The notes below the pieces were generated by a model that was not told the DNA's origin, searched no databases, and saw nothing but the letters and a program-made list of their open reading frames with translations. Of a stretch of DNA of 64,000 nt, positions 11,801 to 24,514 are shown piece by piece. Position numbers and translations under genes: made by a program. The first letter of the stretch is position 1; the number at the start of each line of letters is the position of its first letter. The DNA is from Bugula neritina (taxonomy: Eukaryota; Bryozoa; Gymnolaemata; Cheilostomatida; Bugulidae): contig OZ037766.1 of NCBI GenBank assembly GCA_964035545.1, positions 27,816,173 to 27,880,172 on the forward strand, read 5' to 3'.

Positions 11801-14800
11801 GTCATGAGATGCCTCGGTGTTATGCAATGACATGGAAATATTGATATATATATTATATTATAGTATTGGCAGTTTTGTTATGATGTTTCCCCTTCAGGTA
11901 GTGATTGCTTTCATTGTTGGCTCAACTATCCAGAAAAAGATAACTAATGACTTCCACTACATAGCCGACTCATTTCTCACAGTAACAGTAGCGCTGGGCG
12001 GGACGTTTCTCACCATGCCCTACATGTTCACCAAAATCTCTTTCTCTGAGCCTGATGTGAGTTAATATTACACTAATTCATGTTACTCCTTCGTTGTTGG
12101 CGTTTTACTCAATAATTTTAGTCTCTGCCTTCAATTATGCTAAACAACTAAATCTTATTAGTTTTTTGGGAAATTTAATGCAAAATCAACAGAAGTTTAA
12201 ATTATTATGATTTAGAAGCTGCAAAGTTATTCATATTTAAAAATTAAGAGCACTTCTGTTAATTTTTTGCAACATGATATTTTCTAATGGTGTATTGACT
12301 CTAATCTTAATTTTGGAAGTACAACTTGAGTTATTCATAGTTGACAGTTGCATATTGTAATAATATAATATAATATATTGTATATTGTAATATAATATAA
12401 TTTAAGGTATGTTGTTTATATAATATATTATATTGATATATTATAAACTATATTGTTGCATTTTTGTTGGTATAATACTCATATTGTTGACATTTTTTGG
12501 ATTTTTAACATCATGAATGCTGTTAATAATGTGTTATAAAAATCACGCACATTGTTTATGAAGGTAAGATCATACCGACTTGCAATAACCCTTGGAATGG
12601 TCACATGCTATGTTCTGGAAACCCTGTGGTGCTGGGCAGTCTTAGATGTGGTGCCACAGGTTGATCCTTGCCTCTCTATAGACTATACCAACATATCGAC
12701 CACAGGTTGCCTGCCTCCAGGTTACACACTGCAAAGGTAACGCAACTCCTACCAACTTAGTGATAACTCTATGAGGAGTACTGATATTAATGAACATTAG
12801 ATTGAAATAGAAGCTAACTGCTTAATTTGTGAAGTATACACTTTGGCTCTATGTTTGTATATATCAAAGCAGGGCTTTTTGTTTATTTGTTTTGTTTTTC
12901 TTATGAAATTTTGGTTAGGAATTTCAACTTGGCGTTAGATAGGTAGTGTTTTATGTGTTTGCATGAATTGCATGCAGCGCAGTGTTATAACACGTGCCAG
13001 ATGTACTGAAACTATGTTTTGAGATAAGTCATGCGCTGTCCAAGGGTGATACATGTGCTATTAATTACTACTTGTTAACATAAATAACTCACTGTCACAG
13101 CGTATGCTACTCAACTTCCTTGCAGCTCAACTTAATTCCTTACTGACTTATCTCGTATAACTTTATTGAAACTACTTGCAGATCAAATTTTGAAATGATT
13201 TGTCTTTTCTTGATTTGTTTTAGTGCTGAAGAAAATGGAGAAATTTCCACAGTTCCATTTTCAAGGGTGAGCTATTTTAGTTGGTGCTCTGTTTGGGTTT
13301 CTCATTAGTTGGCTGGGTTACACTGTGTTGTAAAATGCCACCTGCTGTTATAGATTAGGGTAAATGCTACCATCATTGTATTTACATATTCAATAATTCA
13401 GTTATTTAAATAATTCAATATTCAATAATTACAAACATGTAGGGGTTCTTTGATTAATATATAGTTTATTGTTGTCTTTACTTTTGTATGCATGTGAATT
13501 ATGGTTTTGGATATAGTGTGTTTCCACATAGTCATGACTCATTTGGTGGGTTTTCAATACTCCGATGAAGAATCGGCTATTATGGGAGAGTTATGTTCTC
13601 TTTTTCTGTAGGTAATTTGATACACTAACATGTCTCATCAGGGCAGTGTCTATAAATGATTAGCCAATTTATTTGTTGGTTATATCTTAGTCTATTTGAA
13701 ATAAAAAGCAAATCATTTTGTGAAAAATTTCAATTGAAAGTAGCAGAATGCAAGATATAATAGGTGGCAAGGGGTGAAGAAAAAAAATTGTACTAAAATC
13801 AATAAAGGAGGATGATTGATGCCAGGAAGTGATGTAATAGTCTACACTCTCTATGTATACTCCGCTGACAATGCTGTCAAAGTTTGCTGGTATCTTGATC
13901 CCCCACTGTTGTACGTTGCAGGTACTAGATGATAGCTATCCAATGTACAGCTGGGTGGGAACGGTCATCTCCGTGTTCATCATGATTAGCATTACTGTGT
14001 CTTACACCTTCAACAGTACCGTCCTATGTCAGACTGGTTAGTTCCATGTCACTTTTCAACATACTGATGTTTTCGCACTGTTCTCTTCACATTGTTCTCT
14101 TCACACTGATACCTTCACTCTGTTCTCTTCACACTGATATCTTCACACTGATATCTTCACACTGTTCTCTTCACACTGATGTTTTCTTGGTGACTGAGAA
14201 ACAGTTGTTTGCAAACAATGTTTGTTTGACAAAACTTCAAACTGAAAACTTTCCTCTACACTGACAAGAAATAAAAGTGGCTCATATTGCATTTGTTTAT
14301 ATTGATATGGCGGACATTTTCTCCTCAATGAAGGACTTACCAAACAGTGTGTAGGGCTGATTAAAGTAGCTCCAGCTTTGGTTCAGACAAATTGTTTTAC
14401 AGCATATGTCACATTCAACTGTTTACATAAACTATACATGTTAATAGTTATTTATATTTTATATTGAGTAAGTAGTAGAGAATTTTACTTACATTGATTA
14501 ATGACTCGAGTGAGTTTATTGTCACCATGCCTGTGAGAGTCCCGGAAAGAAAGTTTTTTTTAAGGGAACCCAAGGACATGTCTTTTAATGTGACAAAGCA
14601 GCAATTATGACTGAGTACTGTTGCTAACATCACGGCCGGTGTTTGGAATTGAACCACCGACCTCGTGTTCACGAGCACTCCAGTCATTACGCCACGGCTG
14701 CTTCCTCTTACATTGATTCCTATTTTATATCAAGTGTTGATGTTATCCTTTCTTGTAGTCGAGGGGGTTGTCAGCTCAGTTTGGAAAGTCAGCTGGAATC

Positions 14801-16038
14801 GGTGTGACTTTAGATTAGCTTCAAGTGAAGTCATTGTGGCTATTGCAGCCAACTTCTTTCTAATGGCTGTGATATTTGTTGTCGCACTATTTAACCCCCA
14901 GGTGAGCTGCTCAATATTGTTCATTATAATATACTGTATTTAGGTATAATACAGTTTTACTGCTAACTGTGTTTTCCATGTTTATATTAGTGGACCAGTT
15001 GTGGGAAATTGTTTACCCTGAGTGTCATTGTTCAAATTTGATAGTTTTACTTTGTGAATAAATTATTTGACGCATAGAATCTGTGTGGAGTGTTGTGATT
15101 GGGTAACATGTTGTTTAGGAAGACATTGGCTAAACTGGGTTTTGTGTTGCAGATTATTAATTACCAAAAACACTTTTATTTCTGTTAAATAATTGATTGA
15201 ATAACAACTTAATGTAGGAGTATTAGACTAGTTGATTGATCTCCAGATTTGATCTCTCAATTTTTGGTGCCAGTTTATATTCTTTAGAATCAACTTGCTA
15301 ATTTTCTCAATTCACTAGATAATTTGTTTTTTCTTTACTTGTTTTTCACTATTTTAGATCAAAGCACTATGCAATGTCTATGATTCATGTAGTTGGCCTG
15401 ATATAACAGGCAGATAAACCTAAGTGATTGGTCAAATATTTCTATAGCCTATTTTTCGTGCCTATCTGGTTAATCTAGCAGCTTTGCTTTACTTCACCTT
15501 ATAACCTGAGTGTAAAATAGTCCTCAACTTTAATGGTAAAAATTTACATATATGTGATTTTGTAGAGTTTTGTTATTATTGTGTCAAAGGCCATGTCTAT
15601 TGCGAATAACTTTGGAGTTGGATTTTATATCTCTATAATGATGTGGAGATGTACAGGAAACAGTTTCCAGTAAGTAGTTAATCTTAATTATTAGCAAGAG
15701 AATATGATGACTTTTTTTTAGAATACTGGACAGTACATTAATGACTGTTAATAAGATTTAGTTTGTGAAAATTCAGAGTTGTCTCCCCTATACAAATGCA
15801 GCACTTTATTTACAAATTTCAAGTATTAGATGTTTCTTTGCAAGTGAAACTAACTTTTTAAGCTCTGTTATTGAGTATTATTACATAATTATTTATTATT
15901 ATATTATTTCTTTGCAGATATTTAGAAATTCCTCTTCCATTGTCAAAGTTCCAAGTGAAGTTACAATACTTAGTTAGTGTCTTTTTCATGTTGGCAACTG
16001 TATGGGGAGTTGTATCATGGATATTAGAATCTGTTTAG
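5819..16038 (+). CDS. AAAP/SLC32-36-38-like multi-pass amino acid transporter
   Basis: Phase-matched exons: 5819-5840, 6684-6725, 7451-7524, 8108-8194, 8978-9089, 10593-10764, about 11028-11212, 11898-12056, 12564-12736, 13224-13266, 13922-14036, 14759-14901, 15566-15669, 15918-16038 (TAG). The product is about 510-520 aa with around 11 hydrophobic segments. The first reads FLSIAYILGTGVLSLPVSLA, which has the G-T-G-V-L-x-L-P signature of TM1 in APC/AAAP-fold transporters. An acidic loop (exon 8978) precedes NGLSYALAGSQAYSDVF; later segments include RSYRLAITLGMVTCYVLETL. A loop with an N-glycosylation sequon (NIST) follows TM 'WCWAVLDVVPQ'. In the known fold these proteins move amino acids coupled to H+ or Na+; substrate cannot be read here. 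The 5' exon (MATLIMQ) is chosen by phase only. The junction between 10764 and 11028 is not in phase without a further small exon (20-bp candidate at 10918-10937), and the 11212 donor could be 11209. Confidence 0.78.
7940..8107 (+). repeat. Tandem ~22-bp repeat made of a duplicated splice-acceptor region
   Basis: Imperfect copies of a unit like attatggttgtttctatatt followed by TAG lie head-to-tail in the intron, directly before the transporter exon at 8108. The exon itself begins ATTATGGTTATATATT, so the array looks like local duplication of the intron-exon boundary. Each unit carries a pyrimidine-rich stretch and a TAG that could serve as a decoy acceptor. Confidence 0.7.
8783..8947 (+). repeat. 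Degenerate ~35-38-bp tandem repeat in a transporter intron
   Basis: About four imperfect units share the skeleton 'tatgggt-g-gt-acaagataata-cgg-attgaa-gg'. It lies wholly inside the intron before exon 8978 and is GC-richer than the surroundings. Just upstream (8245-8305) a short phrase 'cacctgctcacacc(c)taatg' is also duplicated. Confidence 0.55.
10085..10178 (-). mobile_element. tRNA-like SINE head fragment (second family)
   Basis: Read on the minus strand, an A-box-like segment (tttagctgagcggttgtga) is followed about 35 bases later by a B-box-like aggtttaaatccaag. This is the arrangement of an internal Pol III promoter in a tRNA-derived element. It differs from the main SINE family of this window and has no visible body or target-site duplication. 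It lies inside a transporter intron. Confidence 0.4.
11225..11640 (+). repeat. 29-bp minisatellite in a transporter intron
   Basis: About 14 copies of a 29-bp unit built on 'ctagtacatgtcaagtacta' plus 'ttccttact' begin a few bases after the exon ending at about 11212. Central copies are nearly identical and end copies are diverged. The short open frames here (MSSTIPYSS...) are translations of the repeat and not genes. Confidence 0.92.
14057..14182 (+). repeat. Pyrimidine-rich minisatellite (cactgttctcttcacactgat type)
   Basis: Alternating units 'ctgttctcttcaca' and 'ctgatatcttcaca' of about 14-16 bp, roughly eight in total. They begin about 20 bases after the transporter exon that ends at 14036. 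Confidence 0.8.
14500..14706 (-). mobile_element. SINE copy 1 (tRNA-derived), flanked by 12-bp TSD
   Basis: Minus-oriented member of the main SINE family. The tRNA-like head (gcagccgtggcgtaatgac ... ggttcaattcc) is followed by a body ending ctcacaggcatggtgacaat. The direct repeat CTTACATTGATT at 14488-14499 and 14707-14718 matches perfectly and looks like the target-site duplication. It sits only about 50 bases upstream of transporter exon 14759, in antisense orientation to that gene. Confidence 0.8.
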
Positions 16039-17610
16039 CTCAATTCAATACTGTTGACACTTGATAAGTATTTGAGATATATCTTGTGTCACATTATATT
16101 ATAATTATGTCTATCTCTACATATTATATATTTTCTATATTTTATATGCATTTTGTTCATAGTTTTGATTAATTATTTTATTCTTCAAAAAGTTGGTAGA
16201 TTTTCACAGGTCTTGTAACTGTGGCAGATTGTCAGTCCTTCAGCTAGAAAATAAGATATTTTTGTATTCAAATGACCTTGAACTCTTGCTCTATTATTTA
16301 GCCCGTGTTCTCTTTACTGTCATTATTCGGCAGTTAAGGTGTTTTTCTATGGTATTATTTCATGCTTGCTGTCTAGTCATTTATTGCTCAGGTACGTTTG
16401 CATCTGTAGTTGTTATTCCGAGACAGTGATTTAGCAGTTTAACTTTTTTGTCCTTTCCACACTACTGACTATATATTTATTTATTTATTTGTCTATTTAT
16501 TTATTTTGGGATGATTGGGGTCCCAGTAGTTGGAGTTTTTGCAATTTAGTGTTATTATGCACAGTTTTCCGTAAGCCATTGCGTTCAACTTGTAACACGC
16601 AGAATCAGGCTCAAGCTCTTTATTGTAATGCTGTTGATAGGAGTCATTTTACAAGTCTTAGAAGTTGTGTTGCCATGGCAACTCTTTCAATTCTTGTAGT
16701 TTTATTGGTTATTCCAAGTAACCTGCTGACAAAGTAAGTCTTTTTCAGCTATTTTGGTGTTTCATGTCTTTTCTTTAGTATCTATAATTTTTTTATTTAT
16801 TTGCTGAATTTATGTAAATATATATAAAGGAAAGACAACTTGGCTATCCAATCTTTGTGTGGCACTATATTATTTATGTATGGTAGCAAAAGGTATTATT
16901 TGTTAGGTTATGGGAAAAGGTCATCATTAAAGTATTCAGTTTTGCTACGACATATATATACACATGCATGTTATACATTATCAAATACTTTTGACTATGT
17001 TGCATGGCATTATTAATATACAATATATAATATATATTATAATATCAGTTTTTATAATCATAGCAGTAGCACCTCTATATGCATCTGATAGTTTTCCCCT
17101 TTCCAGTAGAACTATTATAGGAAATAATTAATGACATTAACAAATAAGTTTCAAAATCTCGCCTTTTTACTAAATAGTTGTTGGGTTAGTAATCTTGAAA
17201 AAAGCTCCCCTAATGACCTGCAAGACAATGGTAGTGACATCAGTATAGCAGTATTATTTAATAGCACAGCATTAGAATATTACACTTTCTAAAACAGCTT
17301 GGTCATCAGATTCTGAGCTAAGAAAATACGTTAAATTGCGGTCAATGGTTCCCATATTAGTCGTAGATCTGGCAAGAACCAGTCTTCTTTGCAAGCTGAT
17401 GTTGATAATTTTTATAGGTTCTGTTGTGGCTATACAATTGTTGATTAATTTACCTTATTAACTTTATCTATCTTGACACTTTGTTTCTCTTCATTAATTG
17501 CTATATTATTATTGTCTAGCTAGTCTTTCATTATTTTTCCGGAGTTGTCTTTTCAACTTAAATCTGTTGTCTCTTTCACAACCTCTTGATTCATTGTGAT
17601 GTCTTCGTAA
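16039..17610. other. Downstream flank of the transporter; no gene seen
   Basis: AT-rich sequence after the transporter stop, presumably including its 3' UTR. Open frames at 16193-16737 lack recognisable domains and conserved splice-linked neighbours. No clear AATAAA was found close to the stop. Confidence 0.4.
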
Positions 17611-17619
17611 ACATTTCCC

Positions 17620-18870
17620 TATATTACAATAAATATAATAAAATAGTGTAATAGAGTGCATGGTTGACTAAAAAGTGATACAATCATTATATGGTAATGC
17701 ATAATATAAACTCTCATCATTAGGTGTTGTACTATAGCAATTGAAATTCTTAATTTGTCATCCTTTGACACTTTTGATCCCCTTAGCCCATTCTGGAGTT
17801 TAAGTTGAGATTTTTTGCCAATAGCAGTTTTCTCTCTTTAATAGAAAGGATCTTTGTTTGTGTTGAACAGACAACTTCAACTAAAAATAATAATATACTT
17901 CAACATTGTTAACCAGAATGGCTATAGCTTAGGTCAGAGTAATGGACCTACAGTGGCTAAATTTATATTTCATTATATCAGATATATTTTATAAATACAA
18001 CATATTATATATATATTAAGATAGTGTAATACTGATAGAGTATAGTGGTTGACTAAAAAGTGAATCACAGACTATATTGTAACGTATAATATAATTTCTT
18101 TCGCCATTTTCTGGTGAGAGAAATTATATTATATGTCAGCTGCATTGTGGGACTTTAAGTCTACATGCAGTATAGCATCACCTATGGATTATTCTGTTTT
18201 GATGTTGCAACCATGTAGTTTAGCAGTAGATTAAACATTAAAAGGAAAAAGAGAGTGTAATAGTGTAATTATTGATTATAGAAAGTAATACACACACTAT
18301 ATATTATTTTAATGTATAATATAAATTATCTCACCCTTTTCTAGTCTGATTTCTGTCTGATTTTCTGCTGCTTTACATTGTGCAGGTTTTGAGACTAAAG
18401 AAGGTCTTGAGATTTCCTTCTGTGTTTTCAAAATATGAGTCACACTTTGAGTTTTTTCTTATAGATATATAATAGATTATATATAATAAATGGAAAAAGA
18501 GAGTGCAATAGAGTAATGATTTACTAGAAACTGATGCACGTGCAATATAATAATATTGTGATGTGTATGATATAATATGTTATCTCACCCTTTTCTTGTT
18601 TGATTTCCTTAACGTCAGCTGCTGCTTTACACTGTGATTGTGAGTCTAAAAAGAAATCCTTCTGTGAATTTCCACAAATTAAGTTTTACATTGAGGTTTT
18701 TCTTATAAATACAATAGTTTATATAATAACTAGACAAATAGAGTGTAATATAATAAATATTGACTAGAAAGTAATGCACACACATTATGTTGTAATGCAT
18801 AGTATACACATTTTTTTACTATTTCTAGAGTTGATTTCTGTGGAATTAGTTGCTAATTAATACAATCCTA
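17620..18870 (+). repeat. Degenerate tandem array of ~240-bp units
   Basis: A recurring phrase order (agagtgtaatag..., gactagaaagtaatgcacac, tgtaatgcataatata, ctcacccttttctag, tgatttctgt, ctgctgctttacattgtg, ttttcttata) recurs at about 17640, 18015, 18250, 18495 and 18730. The last three are spaced about 240-250 bp and the first interval is longer, so the first unit is disrupted. The copies differ by many substitutions, so the array is old. No coding potential was seen. Confidence 0.72.
18082..18136. repeat. Near-perfect 25-bp-stem hairpin
   Basis: The arms 18082-18106 and 18112-18136 pair over 25 consecutive positions (allowing G-T wobbles) around a 5-base loop, ttttc. The outer stem is AT-only (ataatataatttct / agaaattatattat) and the inner part is GC-richer (tcgcca / tggtga). 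It lies in the second unit of the 240-bp array. Confidence 0.85.
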
Positions 18871-21800
18871 GTCTGATTTTACAAGAGCAACACTTGTGGA
18901 TTGAATTACTTTGCTAACTCCAGTTATCTTGGTATATTATGCTGTTTCTCAGCTTTGCAAAGCTGCCCTAGATGCGTCATTTCATTTTCCTAAAGTTGTC
19001 TTGCAATGTAATTTTTGCCGTTTCTTTTACCATTTCTTGGTTATTGTCATTAGACACATGGCATTGCCATATTTCAGGTGCCAAGTTTATCTACCTTACT
19101 ATCTTATCGAGCCGAATTCTCCTAATTTTCCAGGAGTTACCCTTTCATGTGCTTTGTTATTTCTCTGCTAATGCTACTTTACAACCTGTTATTGTTATAC
19201 TATATTATTGGGATGCTGCAAGCATTTCCTGTTTGCTTTTATAACTGGCAATTTGAATGATGTTTCTAGCATTGCATGCAGCTAGTTTCACTTTTTTAAA
19301 AAGCCTCGATTTACTGTATAGCACAAGTATAGTAACTACTGCAGGTATAAGTTTTATAGTAATTAATATAATGCTTTGAATCACAGCGAGTACTGTAACT
19401 ATTTTAGATGCAAGTAATAGTGTTATCCAAGTAAAAGGTTTATGTTATTTGTTGAGGTCAAAGGTCTTGATTTTATTTTAATAGATTTTGTTTCCATGCC
19501 GACAGTGTAACTCAGTAACGTTACTCTTATACCTCCTATACTGCCATTTTGGTTGATTAACTACCACTATAGCTTCTTTAGATCTTTATTTTCCTGTTCT
19601 TTGCTATCTTCACTGGTGGAACCATAAATTTTTTTTCTCTTGTCCTACGTGGAAGTGTTTTTGTTGCTTTTCTTCTATAGCTCTATATCGCTATTCATAT
19701 TGTGTGTTTTTAACTACAGTTTTAAGTCGATGGCAACAACTTTTAACACATTTTATACTGCATGACTGATGTTTTATTTTTAAATATTTTGATTTATTTT
19801 TCTTGATTGGCATAATTTTCTTTATGATTTAATTTCATGTATTATAGCCTACTGGCTAGATATAGCTGAATTTTGTAATGATGAAATTAAATATCTTTTA
19901 AATTTCTAGCATCCAAATTCATGTGCTTTTAAAAACTGCATTGTAAATGTTTTATTAATTAAAATATATAAATGTGAGTACTATATTTTTTGTAGAAATC
20001 TTTAAATTAAAAAATATTGAAAGCTTATGATTTGAATTATTGTTGTGTTCATATGCTATCAAGAAAGGTTAAAACTGACATTCGAAATATGTAGTTGAAT
20101 GACAGACAAAAGTGGTTTAATAATTCAGTATACTATGCTATGGGACGTGAGCCTTGCATTTCTATACTTGAGCTCATAATTTCTACTCTAGCATTATTAC
20201 ATGGGTCTTACAATTTCTCTCAAACTTTGTTAGTTATTATGCAGTTACAAGAACTTACAAACCACATGAATATACAATATGCATTTATAATACATTATTG
20301 AAAAACCTGCAGTTGTCATAATGTTAATTTTCTAATCAGAGCTTGTGGGTTTGAGCCCCGCTGAAGCTGGGATCAGTTCTGGTATAAACCTTTATATTAT
20401 TTCAAAGCTAAGAAAATACAGAAAAATACAATCAGATAAATGTTATCATCTCACACCAGGACTCACTCTTGCTTTTTTGGAGCATACATGTGTGAAAAAT
20501 TAGCAAAATGACTTTCAGTGATTAACTGAGATAAAACCACCTATGATGTTAATTATAGTCCCTTTCAATGTGGTTTAACCGAGCCACTGCTTTGCCTTTT
20601 GAAATAAAAGTAATAAACTGCAATCAATCTACAATTAATCTGTATTGCATACATTTTCTAAAAAATAATTATCATCAAATAAAATGTTTAATTATTTTAG
20701 TTATGAAACAATGAATGTTAGATGAGTAATGGGTTGTAGGTGTACAGTGATGATATATGACAATATACAATAAGCCATTATAAAATCGCTATTACAATAA
20801 ATTATCTCACTTTTTTGTACATTTGAATAAAAAAGTTAACTTTATGGAACTTGAAAGCATTCAAAGCCAACTCAACACCCTAGAATTTACATAAGACTTA
20901 ACCTTTACAGAACTTAGAAGGAGCAGTAATTGTATTTTAAGGTAATTTAGATGTAGTGTATAATGATTTAATTTTCCTCATTAATATGTTGTCTTGGTGC
21001 CAACTAAAACAACTTTACATGAATGAAAATTAATAAAACAGTATTTTTGGCAAAAACTAATCTATTTGTGCATTTTAAATAGATAAAAATTGTAATTTGT
21101 TATTTAAATATTTCATATTGCACACCAGATTAATTTGTAATCAACATTGCTTATGAAAGAGCCATGCACACTAACCTACACCAAGCTTAGAGCAAGGCTA
21201 TCAGCTTAGTTCCAGTGCCAACTATACTACCTCATCATGATTTAAACTTGCAAAGAAATCAACAATATAAAACTGCAAAACATGACCAACTACACATTTT
21301 CATATCCTGCATACAGTAATGAACTAATATAGGTAGGTTTCTAATGTTACCGTTAGTTTGTGAGAACAATAAAGTCAAAGACATGTTTCAAGCACAATAC
21401 TAAATTATTAAAAGAGCAGAGCAAGAAGAGAAAAAAATCATTCAACAATGTGACGTAGCGATGATAATTATAACACCTACAATAATATTTTGTTCATTCA
21501 GTTTTATCATGGCTATGATAGAGCAATTAGTATCTTGTTGATCATAAAATAAGATTGCACATGCTCTATCAAAGCCTATTTTAAAACCAACTCCTTTAAG
21601 TGTCTGCATGCAAATTTAAGAATAGAGTAAAATGCTTAACAATTATAAAGAGTCAAAATGATTTATTCCATCAATTTTTTAGTACAAGAGAAAACGACTC
21701 TGCAATTTATAAATACATTGCAATTGCTAACCCTTTTATTAATTTATTCATTTATATAAATATGATTAGTTTATGTACAGGTATTATACTTTAGCACGAC

Positions 21801-22133
21801 TTTGCTAAAATTACAACGTTAATAAGTCTCACTGGATATTTACCAGATGTTATTAACAGCAAACAATTGAAAGAATACAATCACTGGACTGAAGCTAAGC
21901 AGTGCTTCAACAAATTAGATGATAATTTCTACAAAAAACATTCACAGTATTTGTTTAGCATATGAATTGCATCAAATTAACCCAAAAGATATTAATTTTT
22001 AATCTGAGCAATTTTTTCATTTGAAAGCCTGTGAGCAACTCAACTCCATGTGGTGGGTATACACTTTTAAAACTTAATAAGTTTTAAAATGTATTATTTT
22101 TATGGAGCAAAGGCATTATATTATTTTAAGTAT
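18871..22133. other. Gene-free interval with one box-B-like fragment
   Basis: No supportable exons. At 20335-20385 a box-B-like phrase (tgggtttgagccccgctgaa) suggests a remnant of a tRNA-derived element. The rest is AT-rich, unstructured sequence. Confidence 0.4.
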
Positions 22134-22153
22134 ATTATATGATAAACATATTA

Positions 22154-22393
22154 AATATGAAAAAACTCATGCATGCAAGTTTATAGTCACTATCCCTGTG
22201 AGAAACCTCTGACGACAAGGATGTTTGTTAAATTGGGCTAAGGAGCTATTGATTTTGGACACAGGGGATATTATGACTGGTTGCTCTTCCTAACACCACC
22301 AATGGCCTTTACTGGGGATCGAACCCATGACTTCTTGTTTACTAAGCCAGTGCTCTAACCCTTTAACCACGGCTGTACCCTCGCTAAACATTT
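22154..22393 (-). mobile_element. SINE copy 2 (tRNA-derived), flanked by a diverged 20-bp TSD
   Basis: Minus-oriented member of the main family: head with agccgtggttaaagggttag and gggttcgatcccc, then the body, then ctcacagggatagtgactat. Flanks 22134-22153 and 22394-22413 are direct repeats (attatatgat...atatta) with a few mismatches, consistent with an ageing target-site duplication. Head and tail boundaries are approximate. Confidence 0.78.
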
Positions 22394-23770
22394 ATTATAT
22401 GATGAATATATTATAGAATAAACAAGCAATTGCAGCTTTTTCAGTTTACTTAATGTAATATTTGATATCTAGCTGGCACTCAATGCACTTGATGCTACCA
22501 TGAAACCATATATAATCACATTAGATACACTATTCTTTTATATGCACTTTGTGTTACTATAAAGTACAAGGGCAACTGAAGTGATGCAATATGTGGGCTG
22601 CAAAAGTGTTAACTCATAATTATACAACTTAGCTGTGTGAATCCAATTCCAAATGTAAAGCAGAATGGCATTGTGTAAGGTGCAGGTTTGCACAGGTCAA
22701 GGTGTGGGCTAGCAAGATACGGGATGTTGGCATGGCCATTGCAACTCACCTATTCAACACCCCAATTATTCTAAATAGCTCTCTTATGAATGTGTTGGCG
22801 ACAGCACGAACTGCTCTTAATGAGTAAAATATTCTCAAATGGGATGCTTCGTGCATGCATATAATTATATACCTTGGTCCACTTCAAGTTCAAATTAAGT
22901 TGTGACAGAATTGATGCGGGAACGCCTCAACTTAAATCAACTGTTTTTCTATTGTACCATCTGCATTATAATTACCATGAATATAATTAAAATATAATAA
23001 ATAATTCATTGAATAATTTTCTTTGTAAAAACTTGTGCATTTCTGCAATGTAGGCATGCATTTCATAGAATAGGTAAGGTATCATTATACTACTATGATA
23101 ATAATATATTTTTATGACGCTAGATTTAGTTGCCAATTGTGCAATCCAATACTTGAAGTGAGAATGAAAACATTTGTCCAATTATTAGGCTTACATTATG
23201 AATAACATAGAAGTTTCTGACACATTTATTACAAACCTATCTTCATTCTGCAGTACTAAGAATATTGAGAGATACAGTCATTTTTATGCAACACTTAAGG
23301 TGAGCACCATGAACTTTATGAATTCAGCATTTAGCGGTAGCAAGAGTCTGTCTAATAAGCATCTCGCAAAGAAAAAGACAGCTGTGCAGAGATGTGATGG
23401 TGTAGCAGCTGAAGTGATACAAAGTTCTATAACATAAAATGCGTTTTGAAAACCTAAAAGCAGTTAAAATGAATTTTAGTTTGTTTAGTCAGCTATAACT
23501 TTGCAGTCGCTATATCATGTTGACCTAGTAATGCTGTCAATTACTCTGAACAAAAGATTCCTTAATATCAGTATGGCTGATATTTGCTGTTACAGCGTAG
23601 GTACGGCAGGTGTGAATGAGGGGTTAAGCTAGTCCATAGTGTATGTAGTCATCATGTGTCTCCTAGTTATTATATGTTGCCTACATACAGGTACTACAAA
23701 TTATACCACTTATATACTGAAAACCTGTATAGTTGAACTGTGATTTATTGCATTGTACTTTACTGTTAGA

Positions 23771-23995
23771 AAGCAGCATTAGTCTAGACTAAGATTCTAG
23801 ACTCTAGTAGTTAAAGCACTGGCTTAGTATACACAAGGTCAGTGGTTCAATTCCCAGTAAAGGTAATTGGTGATGTTAAGAAGGGCATTCAGTTATAATG
23901 CTCATTTGTCACAGTTGAAACCAAATTCTTAGCCAACTTTATAAAAACAATTCCATCACAGATGATCATAGGGACAGCCACTATAATAAACTATA
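23771..23995 (+). mobile_element. SINE copy 3 (tRNA-derived)
   Basis: Plus-oriented copy with head agtagttaaagcactggctt, box B ggttcaattcccag, then 'ggtgatgttaagaagggcat', and a tail 'gggacagccactataataaa'. The head is partly duplicated or interrupted by an extra agtctagact stretch. No clear target-site duplication. Confidence 0.7.
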
Positions 23996-24508
23996 TTGTT
24001 TTTGAATATTATGCTATATAAAGCTTAAGATTTCGAAAAAATCGGCAATGAGCTGTAAAAAACTGAGAAATCAATGACTAGCCAATATGACCTGGATATG
24101 TTTTGCTAGAAATTTTTTTTTGCAAGTTTTGATATTTTGACACTTACAGAAGTAAAAAGTACCTACTATTCTGTTTAGCAGCTATATTGCTCTATTCAAA
24201 AACTGATTCGAATAACTGTTTGAGTTAACAAAACGTTGAAGTTTAGTGTTTGTATTCCAATGTATTTGACAACGTTGTGGTTCAGCATTGAAATATTTTT
24301 GGAAGCAGTATGACACCCATAGACTATTGGTAACTTAGGATCACATACAATGGATAATAAGCAGTTTGCAACTAGAATTATAACACTATTCTGTTACATG
24401 TTTTTCATGATAATTAATGCCTTGGGGATAGAAAATTTCAAATTTGATTGATGCGTTATTGCTAACTATATTATATTATCATAGACTCATATGCATAAAA
24501 AACTAGAA

Positions 24509-24514
24509 TTTATT
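24509..24514 (-). promoter_or_regulatory. Candidate poly(A) signal for the nuclear receptor gene
   Basis: AATAAA on the minus strand about 280 bases past the receptor stop codon at 24793. Motif and spacing only. Confidence 0.35.

Noticed and set aside
16193-16737. Two open frames after the transporter stop
   Set aside because: Hydrophobic by chance from T-rich sequence; no conserved motif and the transporter already ends at 16038.
23198-23437. 79-aa plus-strand open frame
   Set aside because: No known domain and no second exon; considered chance, though it is the most coding-like frame in 19-24 kb.
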